DNA of 44,445 nucleotides from Akkermansia sp. (GCA_030535795.1 JAUNRE010000009.1:1-44445); one strand, 5' to 3'; shown: positions 1 through 8,792, numbered from the stretch's first letter. Notes: a model not told the origin generated them from the letters alone. Numbers and translations are program-made.

Positions 1-10
1 TACAACAATT

Positions 11-44
11 CGCCCCGCCTTCTTAACGAAGCGCGGGGCGTTTT
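11..44 (+). terminator. Rho-independent terminator of a gene left of the window
   Basis: A GC-rich stem (CGCCCCGC at 11-18 with GCGGGGCG at 33-40, extended inward by CTTC/GAAG with one bulged base) is followed by TTTT at 41-44. The T tract lies on the plus-strand side, so it ends a plus-strand transcript entering from outside the window. It lies just beyond the 3' end of the convergent Sel1 gene. Confidence 0.8.
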
Positions 45-99
45 GTATATAGCGCGACCGTATCTGTCGGATTTTATTCAGAATATTAGCCTTGTTTTG

Positions 100-1833
100 C
101 TACAGCTTCAGGCATTGACGCAAACTCTTTGCACAGCACTGCCAAGCCTTTAAATCGGCCTGAGGGTCGCACATCAGCCCGGCTTTTTGCACAATAGAGA
201 AGGCTTTTTCAGCCTCGGCCTTGTCCTCTTTGAGGTATAATCCAGTGCTGTAGAGTAAGCCCAACAAATAAACGACGCCCGCGAAATTGATGTATTCATC
301 GGTTATGATATTCAGCCAAAAGAGCACGTCCTGATTCTCTTTATTAAAGTTCTTTTCGTGGAACCCGAGAAACAGCTTCAGGGCAACCTCCACACATGGT
401 TCCGTCAGCCAGGCCTCGTAATAAAACTTATAGGCTGAAGCATAATTTCTTCGCCCTGCATTGCCTTTGTAATACAAATCCCCCACAAACGCGGCTATAC
501 CCGAATTATCCTCGGCAAGTTCCCGAAGTTTGGCAACCACGTGTTTTGCGACCTCAGGGCTGCAAGATTTCAACGCCAGCACGTCCTCCATATGCCTTTG
601 CACTCGCTGCACATCCGCATACTTTTCAACAGCCTCGAGCATTACCTCATTTACCATCTCCTCCGTTCCGCCGCAGAATGCCCTCTCAAATTTCTCATAG
701 AAATGCGGCAACGACACCTTAAGCTCCTCAGCCCGGATTTCGCGCTTTATCTCAGACTCTAACTCAAACATTTTCTCAATATCGGTTAAGTCATCAGAAT
801 TAAGCGCATATTTAATAGCCAGCTTTACATACTCGAGAGCCTGCGGCAGGTTCTTTCGGCCTAGCTCTTGGTCAAAGTAAATAACTGCCAGCAATTCTGC
901 GCACTCGGGCACTTTCAAGTCCACGCCTATCCGGGCAAATTTTACAGCCTTATCCACATCAGCTGTAACACCCAGCCCCTTCAAATAACACTCAGCCAAA
1001 CAACGCAGCGAACGTGTCGAACCGGCATTAGCGGCACGCGTAAAGTAATCCACCGCTCGTTTGTAATTGGGGCGACACCCATCGCCGTTGTAATTGATAA
1101 TCCCCACATAATGCATACCACGACTATCCCCCAAATTAGCAACCTTCTGGTAATACTTCAACGCATTAACATAATCTTTGCGCACACCATTACCCGTGGC
1201 GTACAGATGCGCCATGCGGAAGTTTCCCTCGACACTGTCAGGTATTTCGCGCAGCCACTTCCTCACATATTTCACAGCCGCCTCATAATCCCCTTGTTTG
1301 ATGCAGCTATCTACCAACAATTCCCAAGTTTCATCCGACAAACCTTCCAACTCAGTTCGTTCCAACAACTCGCGGATTTCCGAGACATCATGTTCATCTT
1401 CTAGCGCTTCTGCATATATATGAGCCAGTTTCAAGCACGAAACTTCATCCCCCGCATCGGCTGCTTTTTGGAGGTGTTCAAGGCTTTTATCCATATCCTG
1501 TCGTCCGGAAACATCCGAAGCATAAAGTAAGGAGAACATCTTATGGCCAATAGTCGGGTCTTCAGCCAGCGTGTTGTGGCACCACAATTCCCTCTTAGCC
1601 CAGTTACACTCACGAGATTTCGTTCTCGCCATGTATTCCAGGTAATACATTCTTGCCATGAAGTCGCCATCATTCGCCATATCCTCCAGCCACTTAAGCG
1701 CCAAAGGTGAAGCATTTGACCCCATAAGTTCCATTTGAATACACAGCATACGCGCCGCCACATCACCGGCTAACGCCAGCTCGTAAAGTTCTCCGACCTT
1801 ATCCTTCGATTTGTTTTTCTTGGCCATAATCAC
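100..1833 (-). CDS. Sel1-repeat (TPR-like) protein, cytoplasmic
   Basis: This encodes about 577 residues of helical repeats. The clearest Sel1 units lie at about residues 205-345, with AHLYATGNGV, YVGIINYNGDG and LAECYLKGLGV each followed by an A-x-x-Y/F helix. Sel1 repeats form superhelical scaffolds for protein-protein contacts; no enzymatic domain is visible. There is no signal peptide and the N terminus is Lys-rich (MAKKNKSKDK), so a cytoplasmic location is likely. Translation may start at GTG 1833 or at ATG 1827; the spacing from the promoter at 1846-1874 allows either. The gene stands alone, converging on a terminator at 11-44. A second, secreted Sel1 protein lies at 23634. The specific partner cannot be told from sequence. 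Confidence 0.8.
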   Translation of the reverse strand: MIMAKKNKSKDKVGELYELALAGDVAARMLCIQMELMGSNASPLALKWLEDMANDGDFMARMYYLEYMARTKSRECNWAKRELWCHNTLAEDPTIGHKMFSLLYASDVSGRQDMDKSLEHLQKAADAGDEVSCLKLAHIYAEALEDEHDVSEIRELLERTELEGLSDETWELLVDSCIKQGDYEAAVKYVRKWLREIPDSVEGNFRMAHLYATGNGVRKDYVNALKYYQKVANLGDSRGMHYVGIINYNGDGCRPNYKRAVDYFTRAANAGSTRSLRCLAECYLKGLGVTADVDKAVKFARIGVDLKVPECAELLAVIYFDQELGRKNLPQALEYVKLAIKYALNSDDLTDIEKMFELESEIKREIRAEELKVSLPHFYEKFERAFCGGTEEMVNEVMLEAVEKYADVQRVQRHMEDVLALKSCSPEVAKHVVAKLRELAEDNSGIAAFVGDLYYKGNAGRRNYASAYKFYYEAWLTEPCVEVALKLFLGFHEKNFNKENQDVLFWLNIITDEYINFAGVVYLLGLLYSTGLYLKEDKAEAEKAFSIVQKAGLMCDPQADLKAWQCCAKSLRQCLKL

Positions 1834-1845
1834 ATCCGTTGACTA

Positions 1846-1874
1846 GTTCTACAACAAAAAAAGCAGCAAAGCAA
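1846..1874 (-). promoter_or_regulatory. Probable sigma-70 promoter of the Sel1-repeat gene
   Basis: On the minus strand TTGCTT (1874-1869), 17 bases, then TAGAAC (1851-1846). The -10 box ends 12 bases before GTG 1833 and 18 before ATG 1827. The match is moderate. Confidence 0.45.
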
Positions 1875-1927
1875 CCTCAAATTGCAACAATACGGTTGAT
1901 ATTCATCATTTTTTGCTTTTCGTGACT

Positions 1928-2116
1928 TTACACGTCGGAATAATTAGGATAAACATCTCGTTGCGGTTGAGCAGCCTCCAGCAAGCGTTGATAACACATT
2001 CTTACTAACATCGGCATCTTGTTTTCACCTTGCCACCAACACACCCACACAGAACCGTTATTTTGCCCTGCTGCAAAAGGAGCACATTGATAACGATGCC
2101 TCGAATGACTAAAGTG
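1928..2116 (-). pseudogene. Remnant of a capsular-polysaccharide-type glycosyltransferase
   Basis: This 353-base gap between the Sel1 gene and yifB holds an open minus-strand frame of 62 codons with no start codon, ending in TAA at 1928-1930. It reads ...GSVWVCWWQGENKMP followed by LVRMCYQRLLEAAQPQRDV. The W-V/I-C-W-W-Q-G-E...MP..V..C motif is a hallmark of the N-terminal part of Caps_synth/GT32-like sugar transferases. The frame is closed upstream by TGA and stops soon after the motif, so the catalytic part is missing. It is best read as a decayed gene fragment. The family assignment is from memory of the motif; the truncation is seen directly. The rest of 1834-2186 holds the Sel1 promoter and nothing else I recognise. 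Confidence 0.6.
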
Positions 2117-2186
2117 TCAAGATATAATCATTTCTGAAGGGAATAAAGTGGCCGGGAAAATTGGGCACAGAGACAGCGTAGGCCGC

Positions 2187-3752
2187 TCAGGCGCGGAGAT
2201 TATTCTCGAACTGGCGGAACTGGATAGCCTCGAAGAGGTCGTTATCGGAGGGGACATCGCGGCCAGCGAGGTCGGCGATGGTACGGGCGACGCGCAGGAT
2301 GCGATCGAACGCACGGGCTGAGAGCCCGAACTGCTCCACGGCAGACAATAGCATGCCCTGCTGCGATGGCGACAACGGGCAGAAACGACGAAGCAACTTG
2401 ACGGAGAGGCGAGCGTTGCAGCTGACGCCCAGCCCGGCGTAGCGCTGCATCTGCCGCGCGCGAGCAGCCACCACACGGGCACGCACCGTCGCGCTGTTCT
2501 CACCATCGGGACGGGAAAGCAGCTCCGCGGGATCCACCGGCGGCACCTCGATAATCATATCAAAGCGGTCGAGGAGAGGCCCGGAAATCTTCTTGCGGTA
2601 GCGGGCAATATCCGTGTGGTTGCAGCGGCAGTTGTGGCGAGGGTCACCCAGGTAGCCGCATGGGCACGGATTCATGGCAGCCACGAGCATGAAATCGCAG
2701 GGGAAATCCATGCTACCGGAGGCACGGGAAATGGTAACAACGCCGCTTTCGAGCGGTTGGCGCAGGGTTTCAAGCGTGCGGCGGGAGAACTCCGGCAGCT
2801 CATCCAGGAACAAGACGCCATGGTGAGCCAGAGAGATTTCGCCCGGGGTGATATTAGAACCGCCGCCCATGAGCCCGACATCGGAAATCGTATGGTGCGG
2901 GGCGCGATACGGGCGGGTGCTCAAGAGGCCGCAATTGCGGGGTAAGAGCCCGCAGACGGAGTGTATCTTGCTTACAGAGAGAGCTTCCTCCTGCGAGAGC
3001 GGTGGAAGGATAGTGGGCAGACGCCGCGAAAGCATGCTCTTGCCGCTGCCGGGGCTGCCGCAAAACAACAGGTTGTGACCTCCGGCCGCCGCTATCTCCA
3101 TGGCACGGCGAGCGTAGGGCTGGCCTTTGATTTCATCGAAATCTACGTCGGCTGCTACCCCCTCCACCGTGGCAGATGGGCGACAGGGCTCAAAACGCTC
3201 CCGCTCCAGCAGCAAAGCCCAGGCCTCAGCCAGACTTTCCACCCCATACACGGTAATCCCCTCCACCACCGAGGCTTCCGCTGCATTTTCGGCGGCCACC
3301 ATCAGGTACTTGCGCCCGGCATCGCGCGCTGCCACCGCCTGGGGCAGCACCCCGCGCACGCCACGCACCATACCATCGAGCGCCAATTCACCGATGATAC
3401 ACCAGTCATCGGTGTGCAGCGGCACGCGGCGCTTATCGGCAGCGGGTATATTATCGTAGTGGCGCTGAATTGTCATTTCCAGCCCGAGGGCTATGGGCAA
3501 GTCAAAGCCGGGTCCCTGCTTTTTCATATCGGCAGGAGCGAGGTTCACCGTTACAATCAGCTCGCCGGGGCAGAAGAAATGGCTGTTTTTGAGAGCCGAT
3601 GTCACGCGCTGCACACTTTCGCGCACGGCGGTATCGGGCAAGCCAACGATGAGAATGCGCCCGACATCCTTCACCGGCTGCATATCCACCTCGACCATGA
3701 CCTCATAGCCATCGATGCCATTGACAGCAGCTGAATGGAGGCGAGCGATCAT
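2187..3752 (-). CDS. comM: YifB/ComM family Mg-chelatase-like AAA+ ATPase
   Basis: This encodes 521 residues, the usual family length. The N-terminal Lon-protease-like/ChlI domain spans about residues 1-190, and the AAA+ Mg-chelatase domain about 200-410. The latter has Walker A GSPGSGKS, Walker B VLFLDELPEF, the PHH motif in RAPHHTISD and the Cys cluster NPCPCGYLGD...CRC. A C-terminal Mg_chelatase_C helical domain follows. In competent bacteria the family (ComM) is a helicase that promotes branch migration during integration of transforming DNA; in others the role is less clear. The gene lies 5 bases downstream of the L,D-transpeptidase gene, at the end of a compact minus-strand cluster. No strong terminator follows its stop. 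Confidence 0.9.
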   Translation of the reverse strand: MIARLHSAAVNGIDGYEVMVEVDMQPVKDVGRILIVGLPDTAVRESVQRVTSALKNSHFFCPGELIVTVNLAPADMKKQGPGFDLPIALGLEMTIQRHYDNIPAADKRRVPLHTDDWCIIGELALDGMVRGVRGVLPQAVAARDAGRKYLMVAAENAAEASVVEGITVYGVESLAEAWALLLERERFEPCRPSATVEGVAADVDFDEIKGQPYARRAMEIAAAGGHNLLFCGSPGSGKSMLSRRLPTILPPLSQEEALSVSKIHSVCGLLPRNCGLLSTRPYRAPHHTISDVGLMGGGSNITPGEISLAHHGVLFLDELPEFSRRTLETLRQPLESGVVTISRASGSMDFPCDFMLVAAMNPCPCGYLGDPRHNCRCNHTDIARYRKKISGPLLDRFDMIIEVPPVDPAELLSRPDGENSATVRARVVAARARQMQRYAGLGVSCNARLSVKLLRRFCPLSPSQQGMLLSAVEQFGLSARAFDRILRVARTIADLAGRDVPSDNDLFEAIQFRQFENNLRA

Positions 3753-3757
3753 AACGG

Positions 3758-4387
3758 TTATTTGACAATCACTTCAGAGCCGACAGCCAGTTTCTCGAAG
3801 AGGATGCTGCAAGCCTCCTCCGGCACGCGCACGCAACCGTGCGAAGCGCCATCACGCTGCACCACACCGGTGTGCATGCCAATGGCACCGTTGAAACGCA
3901 TCCAGTACGGCATGAGAGTACCGCGGAAGGTAGAGCCGGAGGGAGCGGCCAAGCCGGAGTGGACATTGCGGCGCACGGTATCGCCGCTGCTGTTCACGAA
4001 TGAACCGTAGAGCGAAGAACGATGCTCGCGCTTTTTCTCGCTGATACGGAAACGCCCGCGCGGGGTCTCATAGCCGCCTTCACGGCCGGAACACACGGGG
4101 AAATCCATGGCAATGACATTATTAATGTAGAGGCGTCCGCGCTGCTCATTGAGCAGAATCTCCACGCGCGAGCGCGAAGGGGCGTACTGAGCCAACGCCC
4201 CGCCGCGCCAGAAATCGCGCGTGGTGCGGTAGGTGGGACAGGCAATGAACTCCTCGAAGGTTCTGGCAACGCGCTTGTGGCGGGCAGCGGCTTCGAGCTC
4301 ATCACCTTTCTGACGAAGAGCCTGGGGGCTCTGCTGCTGGCAGGCGGCCAGCAGCGGCAGCAAAGCAAGTGCGAGGTATCGTTTCAT
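3758..4387 (-). CDS. L,D-transpeptidase (YkuD-type) lipoprotein
   Basis: This encodes 209 residues. The N terminus is a lipoprotein signal (MKRYLALALLPLLAAC, lipobox LAAC with Cys16), so the protein is probably anchored in the periplasm. The YkuD catalytic signature is present near the C terminus: HTG followed 9 residues later by SHGCVRV, with Cys as nucleophile. Members form 3-3 peptidoglycan cross-links or attach lipoproteins to peptidoglycan. The preceding EILLNEQRGRLYINN segment is the usual start of the domain. The gene sits between hflX (21 bases upstream) and yifB, probably in one transcript. The substrate type cannot be resolved from sequence. Confidence 0.88.
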   Translation of the reverse strand: MKRYLALALLPLLAACQQQSPQALRQKGDELEAAARHKRVARTFEEFIACPTYRTTRDFWRGGALAQYAPSRSRVEILLNEQRGRLYINNVIAMDFPVCSGREGGYETPRGRFRISEKKREHRSSLYGSFVNSSGDTVRRNVHSGLAAPSGSTFRGTLMPYWMRFNGAIGMHTGVVQRDGASHGCVRVPEEACSILFEKLAVGSEVIVK

Positions 4388-4408
4388 GGCAGGTAAGTAA
4401 GAGAAGAA

Positions 4409-5779
4409 TCAGATTCTGTAGGAGTCGATACGAGCGGCAAATTCGCGGGGCAGAATCGCCTCTACCAGAGCATCGTTCCCCTCATATTCCGTGTTGAGCA
4501 CCTTGCCGTCGCGGTGCATGATGGCAATGATGCGGCTCTCAGCCAGCGGGATGCGATAACGCGCGGTTGTAACACGATGTGAAAGCATCTCGACACAGGC
4601 CGTCATGAGAGCCTCCATCCCCTGCTCTGCCAACACACTGGCCGCAATGCAGGGGCAGCTAACCTTGGCCGAAAGACCGGCCAGCGTACTCTCTCGCACC
4701 TCTTCGGGGATGAGGTCAGTCTTGTTCCACACCACAACCATGGGTTTATCGGCGGCGCCCAGCTCAGCCAGCACCTCGCAGGTTGTTTCGTAGTGGCGCA
4801 GCGCCTCGCGGTCGCTCGCATCCACCACCTGAATGAGAAAATCGGCCAGCGTGGCCTCCTCCAGAGTGGATTTGAAAGCCTCCACAAGACGATGCGGCAG
4901 ATTGCGAATGAAGCCGACGGTATCGGTCAGCACCAGAGGCTGTCCATCAGGCAATTCGATTTTACGGCTGGTGGTATCGAGGGTGGCGAAGAGGATATTC
5001 TGCGCCAGCACCCCGGCTCCGGTGATAAGATTGAGCAACGAAGATTTACCCGCATTGGTATAGCCCACAATGGCCGCCGTGGGAATTCCCTGGCGGTTGC
5101 GCTCCTTGCGTTGGGTGCCACGCTGGCGACGCACGATTTCCAACTCATCGCGAATGGACTCGATACGCTCGTGAGCCAGACGGCGGTCGACCTCAATCTG
5201 CTTTTCGCCTTCACCGCGAGCGGCTGCACCGCCACCCTTCCCGCCGCCGGAGCCACCGCGCTGGCGGTCGAGGTGCTTCCACATGCCGGCCATGCGCGGC
5301 AAGGCATACTGCATGCGGGCCAGGTCCACCTGCAACACAGCTTCGCGGGAACGGGCACGCTGCGCAAAGATATCGAGAATCACCTCCTCGCGATCCATCA
5401 CGATGATTGACTCATCCTTTTTCCACTTGGCCTGAACCATGCGGCCATCAACCTCCACCTCCTTGCACTCCAGGAACTCCTCCCACTCGCGTTGCTGGGA
5501 GGGCGCAAGCAAGTTGTCAAAGATAACGCAATCGGCATTCAGAGCATGAGCCAGCTCACGGATTTCCTTTGCCTTACCGATACCGCAAAGGTACTTAGCC
5601 TGCATTTCGCGAATAAACTCCAGCCGCACATCGGCAATACCGATGCCGAGGTTGCTCACCAAATCCTCCAGCTCAGCCAGCAAGGCAGCGCGCTCCCGGC
5701 GGGATTCGCCCGGCAGCCCAAGCCCGACCAGCAGCGCACGTTCAAACACTGCGGGTTTTTCGCGTATTTCAAAGGACAT
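4409..5779 (-). CDS. hflX: Ribosome-associated GTPase HflX
   Basis: This encodes 456 residues. The N-terminal HflX domain (about 1-200) ends in the Gly-rich linker and GEKQIEVDRR helix typical of the family. The G domain follows: G1 GYTNAGKS, G2 region LDTTSRKIELPDG, G3 DTVGFI, G4 NKTD and a G5-like SVLAEQG. HflX binds the 50S/70S E-site region and rescues or splits stalled ribosomes, notably after heat stress. The gene lies between the 45-residue lipoprotein gene (7 bases upstream) and the L,D-transpeptidase gene, so it is probably transcribed from the promoter near 5934-5962. Motifs are complete and nothing suggests decay. Confidence 0.95.
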   Translation of the reverse strand: MSFEIREKPAVFERALLVGLGLPGESRRERAALLAELEDLVSNLGIGIADVRLEFIREMQAKYLCGIGKAKEIRELAHALNADCVIFDNLLAPSQQREWEEFLECKEVEVDGRMVQAKWKKDESIIVMDREEVILDIFAQRARSREAVLQVDLARMQYALPRMAGMWKHLDRQRGGSGGGKGGGAAARGEGEKQIEVDRRLAHERIESIRDELEIVRRQRGTQRKERNRQGIPTAAIVGYTNAGKSSLLNLITGAGVLAQNILFATLDTTSRKIELPDGQPLVLTDTVGFIRNLPHRLVEAFKSTLEEATLADFLIQVVDASDREALRHYETTCEVLAELGAADKPMVVVWNKTDLIPEEVRESTLAGLSAKVSCPCIAASVLAEQGMEALMTACVEMLSHRVTTARYRIPLAESRIIAIMHRDGKVLNTEYEGNDALVEAILPREFAARIDSYRI

Positions 5780-5786
5780 AAGTCAA

Positions 5787-5924
5787 TCAATAGAAGCTGC
5801 GTGAAGAGGAACGGGGCACATCGCGCAGAGCATCGCTGCTATAGGAATTGCAGTTACAATTGCCGCAGGCACTCAGAACAACGGTGCAGACAACACCCAG
5901 CACACAAATGGCTATCATTTTCAT
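5787..5924 (-). CDS. Small Cys-rich lipoprotein, 45 residues
   Basis: The start is ATG at 5924, giving MKMIAICVLGVVCTVVLSAC and then GNCNCNSYSSDALRDVP. The hydrophobic segment ends in a clear lipobox (LSAC, Cys20), so the product would be a lipid-anchored peptide of about 25 residues with two further cysteines (CNCN). A longer frame exists upstream, but AGGTG lies six bases before ATG 5924 and only this start gives a normal signal peptide. The gene is first in the cluster with hflX, the L,D-transpeptidase and yifB. The function is unknown; small lipoproteins of this kind often have structural envelope roles. Confidence 0.65.
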   Translation of the reverse strand: MKMIAICVLGVVCTVVLSACGNCNCNSYSSDALRDVPRSSSRSFY

Positions 5925-5933
5925 ACGACACCT

Positions 5934-5962
5934 ATTGAACTTCATTCCCCGCCTGATTGCAA
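5934..5962 (-). promoter_or_regulatory. Possible promoter of the small lipoprotein-hflX cluster
   Basis: Minus strand TTGCAA (5962-5957), 17 bases, TTCAAT (5939-5934). The -10 box lies 9 bases before ATG 5924, so a transcript starting here would be nearly leaderless, although AGGTG in that gap could also act as a Shine-Dalgarno. The -10 match is weak. Confidence 0.35.
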
Positions 5963-6075
5963 GCCCAAAATACACAAAGCCGCTAAATGGCGCGGGATTA
6001 TGACAAACGCCCCGATAGGCAGCACCGCGAAGCATATTCACCCCCGGCGAAACGGATTTTTGTACCAGTTAAGCC

Positions 6076-6104
6076 TTGACGTTTGCCGAGCTGCACTATA
6101 TACT
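6076..6104 (+). promoter_or_regulatory. Strong sigma-70 promoter of manC, near-leaderless
   Basis: TTGACG (6076-6081), 17 bases, TATACT (6099-6104). Only 10 bases separate the -10 box from ATG 6115, so the predicted 5' end is about 4 bases before the start codon. This supports ATG 6115 over the in-frame TTG at 6076, which is the -35 box itself. Confidence 0.8.
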
Positions 6105-6114
6105 GCCGTGCGAG

Positions 6115-7176
6115 ATGTCAAACTATGCACTGATACTGGCAGGAGGAAGCGGCACAAGGTTCTGGCCGCTGTCACGCAACGCGAAACCTAAGCAACTGCT
6201 CGATTTGTTCGGTAAAGGCACCATGCTCAGGCAGGCCGTGGAGCGTGTGGGCGGGCTGGTACCGGCTGAAAACATCTTCATTCTCACCAACCATCTGCAG
6301 GAAGCAGAGGTGCGCCGACAGGTGCCGGAAATCCCTGCCGAAAACATCGTGGCTGAGCCCGCACGCCGCGATACGGCACCCGCCGTGGCCCTGGGTATCG
6401 GCCTCATCGCCGCCCGCGACCCGCTGGCCAACATGATTATCATCCCCAGCGATTCGTTGATATTGGATGACTCCGCCTTCCGCAGCTTGGCTGAGGATGC
6501 GCTGAACCTGGCCGGCCGCGAAGCCGCGCTCATAACCATTGGCATCAAACCCACCTGGCCATGCCCGAGTTATGGCTACATTGAGCGAGCCGATAAACTG
6601 AACGCCCCAGGCCTGACGCATGATTGCTACGAGGTAGTACGCTTCCGCGAAAAACCGGATGCCGCCACTGCTGAAAGCTACTTAGCCAGCGGTAATTTCA
6701 CGTGGAATGCCGGCATGTTCATCTGGAATGTAGCCTACGCCTGCGCCCAGCTGGCTATCCATGCTCCGGAGCTGGTCGACTTCATCTGCCGCCTGACGCA
6801 AGCAGACGACAGACAGGCCTTCATCACGACCGAGTTCCCGACCCTCACGCCCATCTCCATCGACTTTGCCCTCCTGGAGAAAGCCGACCGCGTGCTGAAC
6901 TTTGAAGCGACCTTCGACTGGGATGACGTAGGCTCTTGGATATCCGTGGGCAAATACCTGCCCACCGACGAACAACAGAACGCCGCCAATGCCCCGCTGA
7001 ACGCCCTGAACTCCGCTCGCAACATCGTCTTCAGCGACAGCGGCAAGCGCGTGGCGCTCGTGGGAGTGGACGACCTCATCGTCGTCGATACGGGCGATGC
7101 CCTGCTGGTAGCCCGCAAGGACTGCGCAGACGACATCAAGAAGATTGTGGCGCAGCTGCCGGAAAACCTCGTCTAA
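6115..7176 (+). CDS. manC: Mannose-1-phosphate guanylyltransferase
   Basis: This encodes 353 residues and makes GDP-mannose from mannose-1-phosphate and GTP in the cytoplasm, feeding GDP-mannose and possibly GDP-fucose supply for surface glycans. The nucleotidyltransferase signature LAGGSGTRFWPLSR..KPKQLLDLFG is at residues 7-32. A second family motif, RFREKPD, and the C-terminal FDWDDVGSW follow. The length matches the short form with the transferase and left-handed helix but without the C-terminal phosphomannose-isomerase domain of long ManC/AlgA. The start at 6115 is set by the promoter at 6076-6104. ruvX follows 7 bases after the stop, so the two are probably cotranscribed. Confidence 0.92.
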   Translation: MSNYALILAGGSGTRFWPLSRNAKPKQLLDLFGKGTMLRQAVERVGGLVPAENIFILTNHLQEAEVRRQVPEIPAENIVAEPARRDTAPAVALGIGLIAARDPLANMIIIPSDSLILDDSAFRSLAEDALNLAGREAALITIGIKPTWPCPSYGYIERADKLNAPGLTHDCYEVVRFREKPDAATAESYLASGNFTWNAGMFIWNVAYACAQLAIHAPELVDFICRLTQADDRQAFITTEFPTLTPISIDFALLEKADRVLNFEATFDWDDVGSWISVGKYLPTDEQQNAANAPLNALNSARNIVFSDSGKRVALVGVDDLIVVDTGDALLVARKDCADDIKKIVAQLPENLV

Positions 7177-7183
7177 CCCCGCC

Positions 7184-7600
7184 ATGCACCCCGCACTCGG
7201 CATTGACTACGGGCAGGCGCGCATCGGTATTGCCGCCACTGACCCCTGCGGTATACTGGCTCACCCGGTGGAAAGCATCAACCTCAACAAGACAGAGCCG
7301 CTGGCTCGCATCGGTGAGCTGGTGGCGCAGAAAGGGATTCGCACCCTCGTACTGGGACTGCCGCTGCGGCTGGACGGAACGGAAGGCACCGCCTGTGAGA
7401 AAGTGCGAGCCTTCGGCAAAAAACTGGCGGCTCGATTTCCCGAGCTGCCGCTTATCTATGTGGATGAGTTTCTGACGACTACCGTTGCTCAGGAAAAGCT
7501 GCACCAGGCCGGCAAAAAAGCAAAGAATTTCAAGCCAATTATCGACCAGGCCGCAGCCGTCGAAATCCTCAACACCTGGCTGGAGGCCTCCCCCATGTGA
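7184..7600 (+). CDS. ruvX: RuvX/YqgF Holliday junction resolvase-like nuclease
   Basis: This encodes 138 residues, the usual length. The N-terminal ALGIDYGQARIGIA holds the conserved D-Y-G of the RNase H-like fold. LVLGLPLRLDGTEG is the second motif, YVDEFLTT carries the middle acidic residues, and IDQAAAVEILNTWL the C-terminal Asp. The family is implicated in pre-16S rRNA 5'-end processing and in Holliday junction resolution. The start at 7184 (MHPALGIDYG) is chosen because it follows the manC stop by 7 bases. It converges on the minus-strand gene ending at 7615. Confidence 0.92.
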   Translation: MHPALGIDYGQARIGIAATDPCGILAHPVESINLNKTEPLARIGELVAQKGIRTLVLGLPLRLDGTEGTACEKVRAFGKKLAARFPELPLIYVDEFLTTTVAQEKLHQAGKKAKNFKPIIDQAAAVEILNTWLEASPM

Positions 7601-7614
7601 GGGAGAGCGGCGGC

Positions 7615-8187
7615 TTACTCCGTACCGCTCATCACATACAACACACTGGCAAGCACAGTGCCGGTGGCGGCATCATGCACGGCGATGCGAGCCGCAAACA
7701 AATCGCCGCTGCGTCCCTTGACGCGTTTCAGGCGCACGGGGGGTTGCAGGGGCAGCATACCATCCTTGCGTCGGGGACTGGTAACAGGCAGCGGATGGTA
7801 GCTCAGGGGTGTATTGTCGGCCGTCAGCAAAGCCGGAGCCCCGGTATGCAATGCCCACACAGAAAAGGTATAAGCCGAACGAACGGGATTGCCCCAATAG
7901 AGCAGCTCATAGCGATTGGGGGCATACTCGCGCAGGCGAATCACCGGCAAGCGGGAATCCTGCACCGCCGGCACTTTCTGGTCGGCAGAGTACGGCACAA
8001 GACACACCGATTCCGGGGGCAGCACATGCTGCTCGGTATCAAACTTCAGCTCCTGCCGGTGGCTCAGATGACGCCCCACGAAAAGAAAGGCGACGAGTGT
8101 CACAAAAGCCGCCGTGGTGAGCGCCGCCACATGTGCTATCCACACACGGCGCTCGGGCAGATAAGGGTAGAGGAAGCGGCGCAGCAT
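7615..8187 (-). CDS. Unknown single-pass membrane protein
   Basis: This encodes 190 residues I do not recognise. One membrane helix lies at about residues 18-40 (HVAALTTAAFVTLVAFLFV) after a short Arg-rich N terminus. The roughly 150-residue remainder is probably periplasmic, with predicted beta-rich character (RYELLYWGNPVRSAYTFSVWAL; VLASVLYVMSG) and no cysteine pair or catalytic motif that I can see. It begins 2 bases after the ruvA stop and ends the minus-strand run from the SDR gene, so it is probably cotranscribed with ruvA. No function can be proposed. Confidence 0.7.
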   Translation of the reverse strand: MLRRFLYPYLPERRVWIAHVAALTTAAFVTLVAFLFVGRHLSHRQELKFDTEQHVLPPESVCLVPYSADQKVPAVQDSRLPVIRLREYAPNRYELLYWGNPVRSAYTFSVWALHTGAPALLTADNTPLSYHPLPVTSPRRKDGMLPLQPPVRLKRVKGRSGDLFAARIAVHDAATGTVLASVLYVMSGTE

Positions 8188-8189
8188 CG

Positions 8190-8792
8190 TTATCGAGTCA
8201 TGAGGCGCAGCGCCCCGCGTATAAGTTCATCCGTATCAGCCTGTTGGTTGGACTTGAGGAGCTCCTTGAGCGCCTTGCGAGCCTCCACCTGCTTGAAGCC
8301 CAAGGCCACGAGCGCGAGCTCGGCATCGGCCGCGGCCGGGCTGGTAGTACCCTGCTGCTGAGCCTCCCAGGTAGCGGCAAGGCCTACCTTGTCCTTAAGC
8401 TCCAGCACAATGCGCTCCGCCGTCTTTTTCCCCACGCCCTTGGCGCGCGCAATGGCCTGCACATCGCCCCCGGCCACAGCGGCTTTGAAGGCGCTGACAT
8501 TCAACCCGCTGAGAATGGATATAGCCGTTGCCGGGCCAATACCGCTAACGCGCTCGATAAGCAAACGGAAAATATCACGCTCGGCATCCGTAGCGAAGCC
8601 GTATAGCACATGAGCCGTTTCGCGGATATGCAAATGTGTTTTCAGCGTAACCTGCTGACCTTCGACGGGGTTCAGGCGATCAAAGGTCGAAAGAGGAATC
8701 TGTACCTCATAGCCGACACCACCCACATCAAGCACCAGACACTGGGGCAAGGCTTCGGCAACTGTTCCGCGAAGAAAAGCTATCATATCCAC
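8190..8792 (-). CDS. ruvA: Holliday junction branch migration protein RuvA
   Basis: This encodes 200 residues with the three RuvA domains: an N-terminal OB fold (MIAFLRGTVAEA...VGYEVQIP), the helix-hairpin-helix core (LLIERVSGIGPATAISILS and IARAKGVGKKTAERIVLELKDK), and the C-terminal domain III that contacts RuvB (ALVALGFKQVEARKAL). RuvA binds four-way junctions and loads the RuvB motor. The start is GTG 8792, preceded by AGGTAACAT; ATG 8786 is the alternative. ruvB and ruvC are not in the window. The gene follows the second GH75-like gene by 41 bases. Confidence 0.95.
   Translation of the reverse strand: MDMIAFLRGTVAEALPQCLVLDVGGVGYEVQIPLSTFDRLNPVEGQQVTLKTHLHIRETAHVLYGFATDAERDIFRLLIERVSGIGPATAISILSGLNVSAFKAAVAGGDVQAIARAKGVGKKTAERIVLELKDKVGLAATWEAQQQGTTSPAAADAELALVALGFKQVEARKALKELLKSNQQADTDELIRGALRLMTR

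Noticed and set aside
2117..2186. TTGACA on the minus strand after yifB as a promoter for the glycosyltransferase remnant
   Set aside because: No matching -10 box at 16-18 bases and the frame behind it has no start codon.
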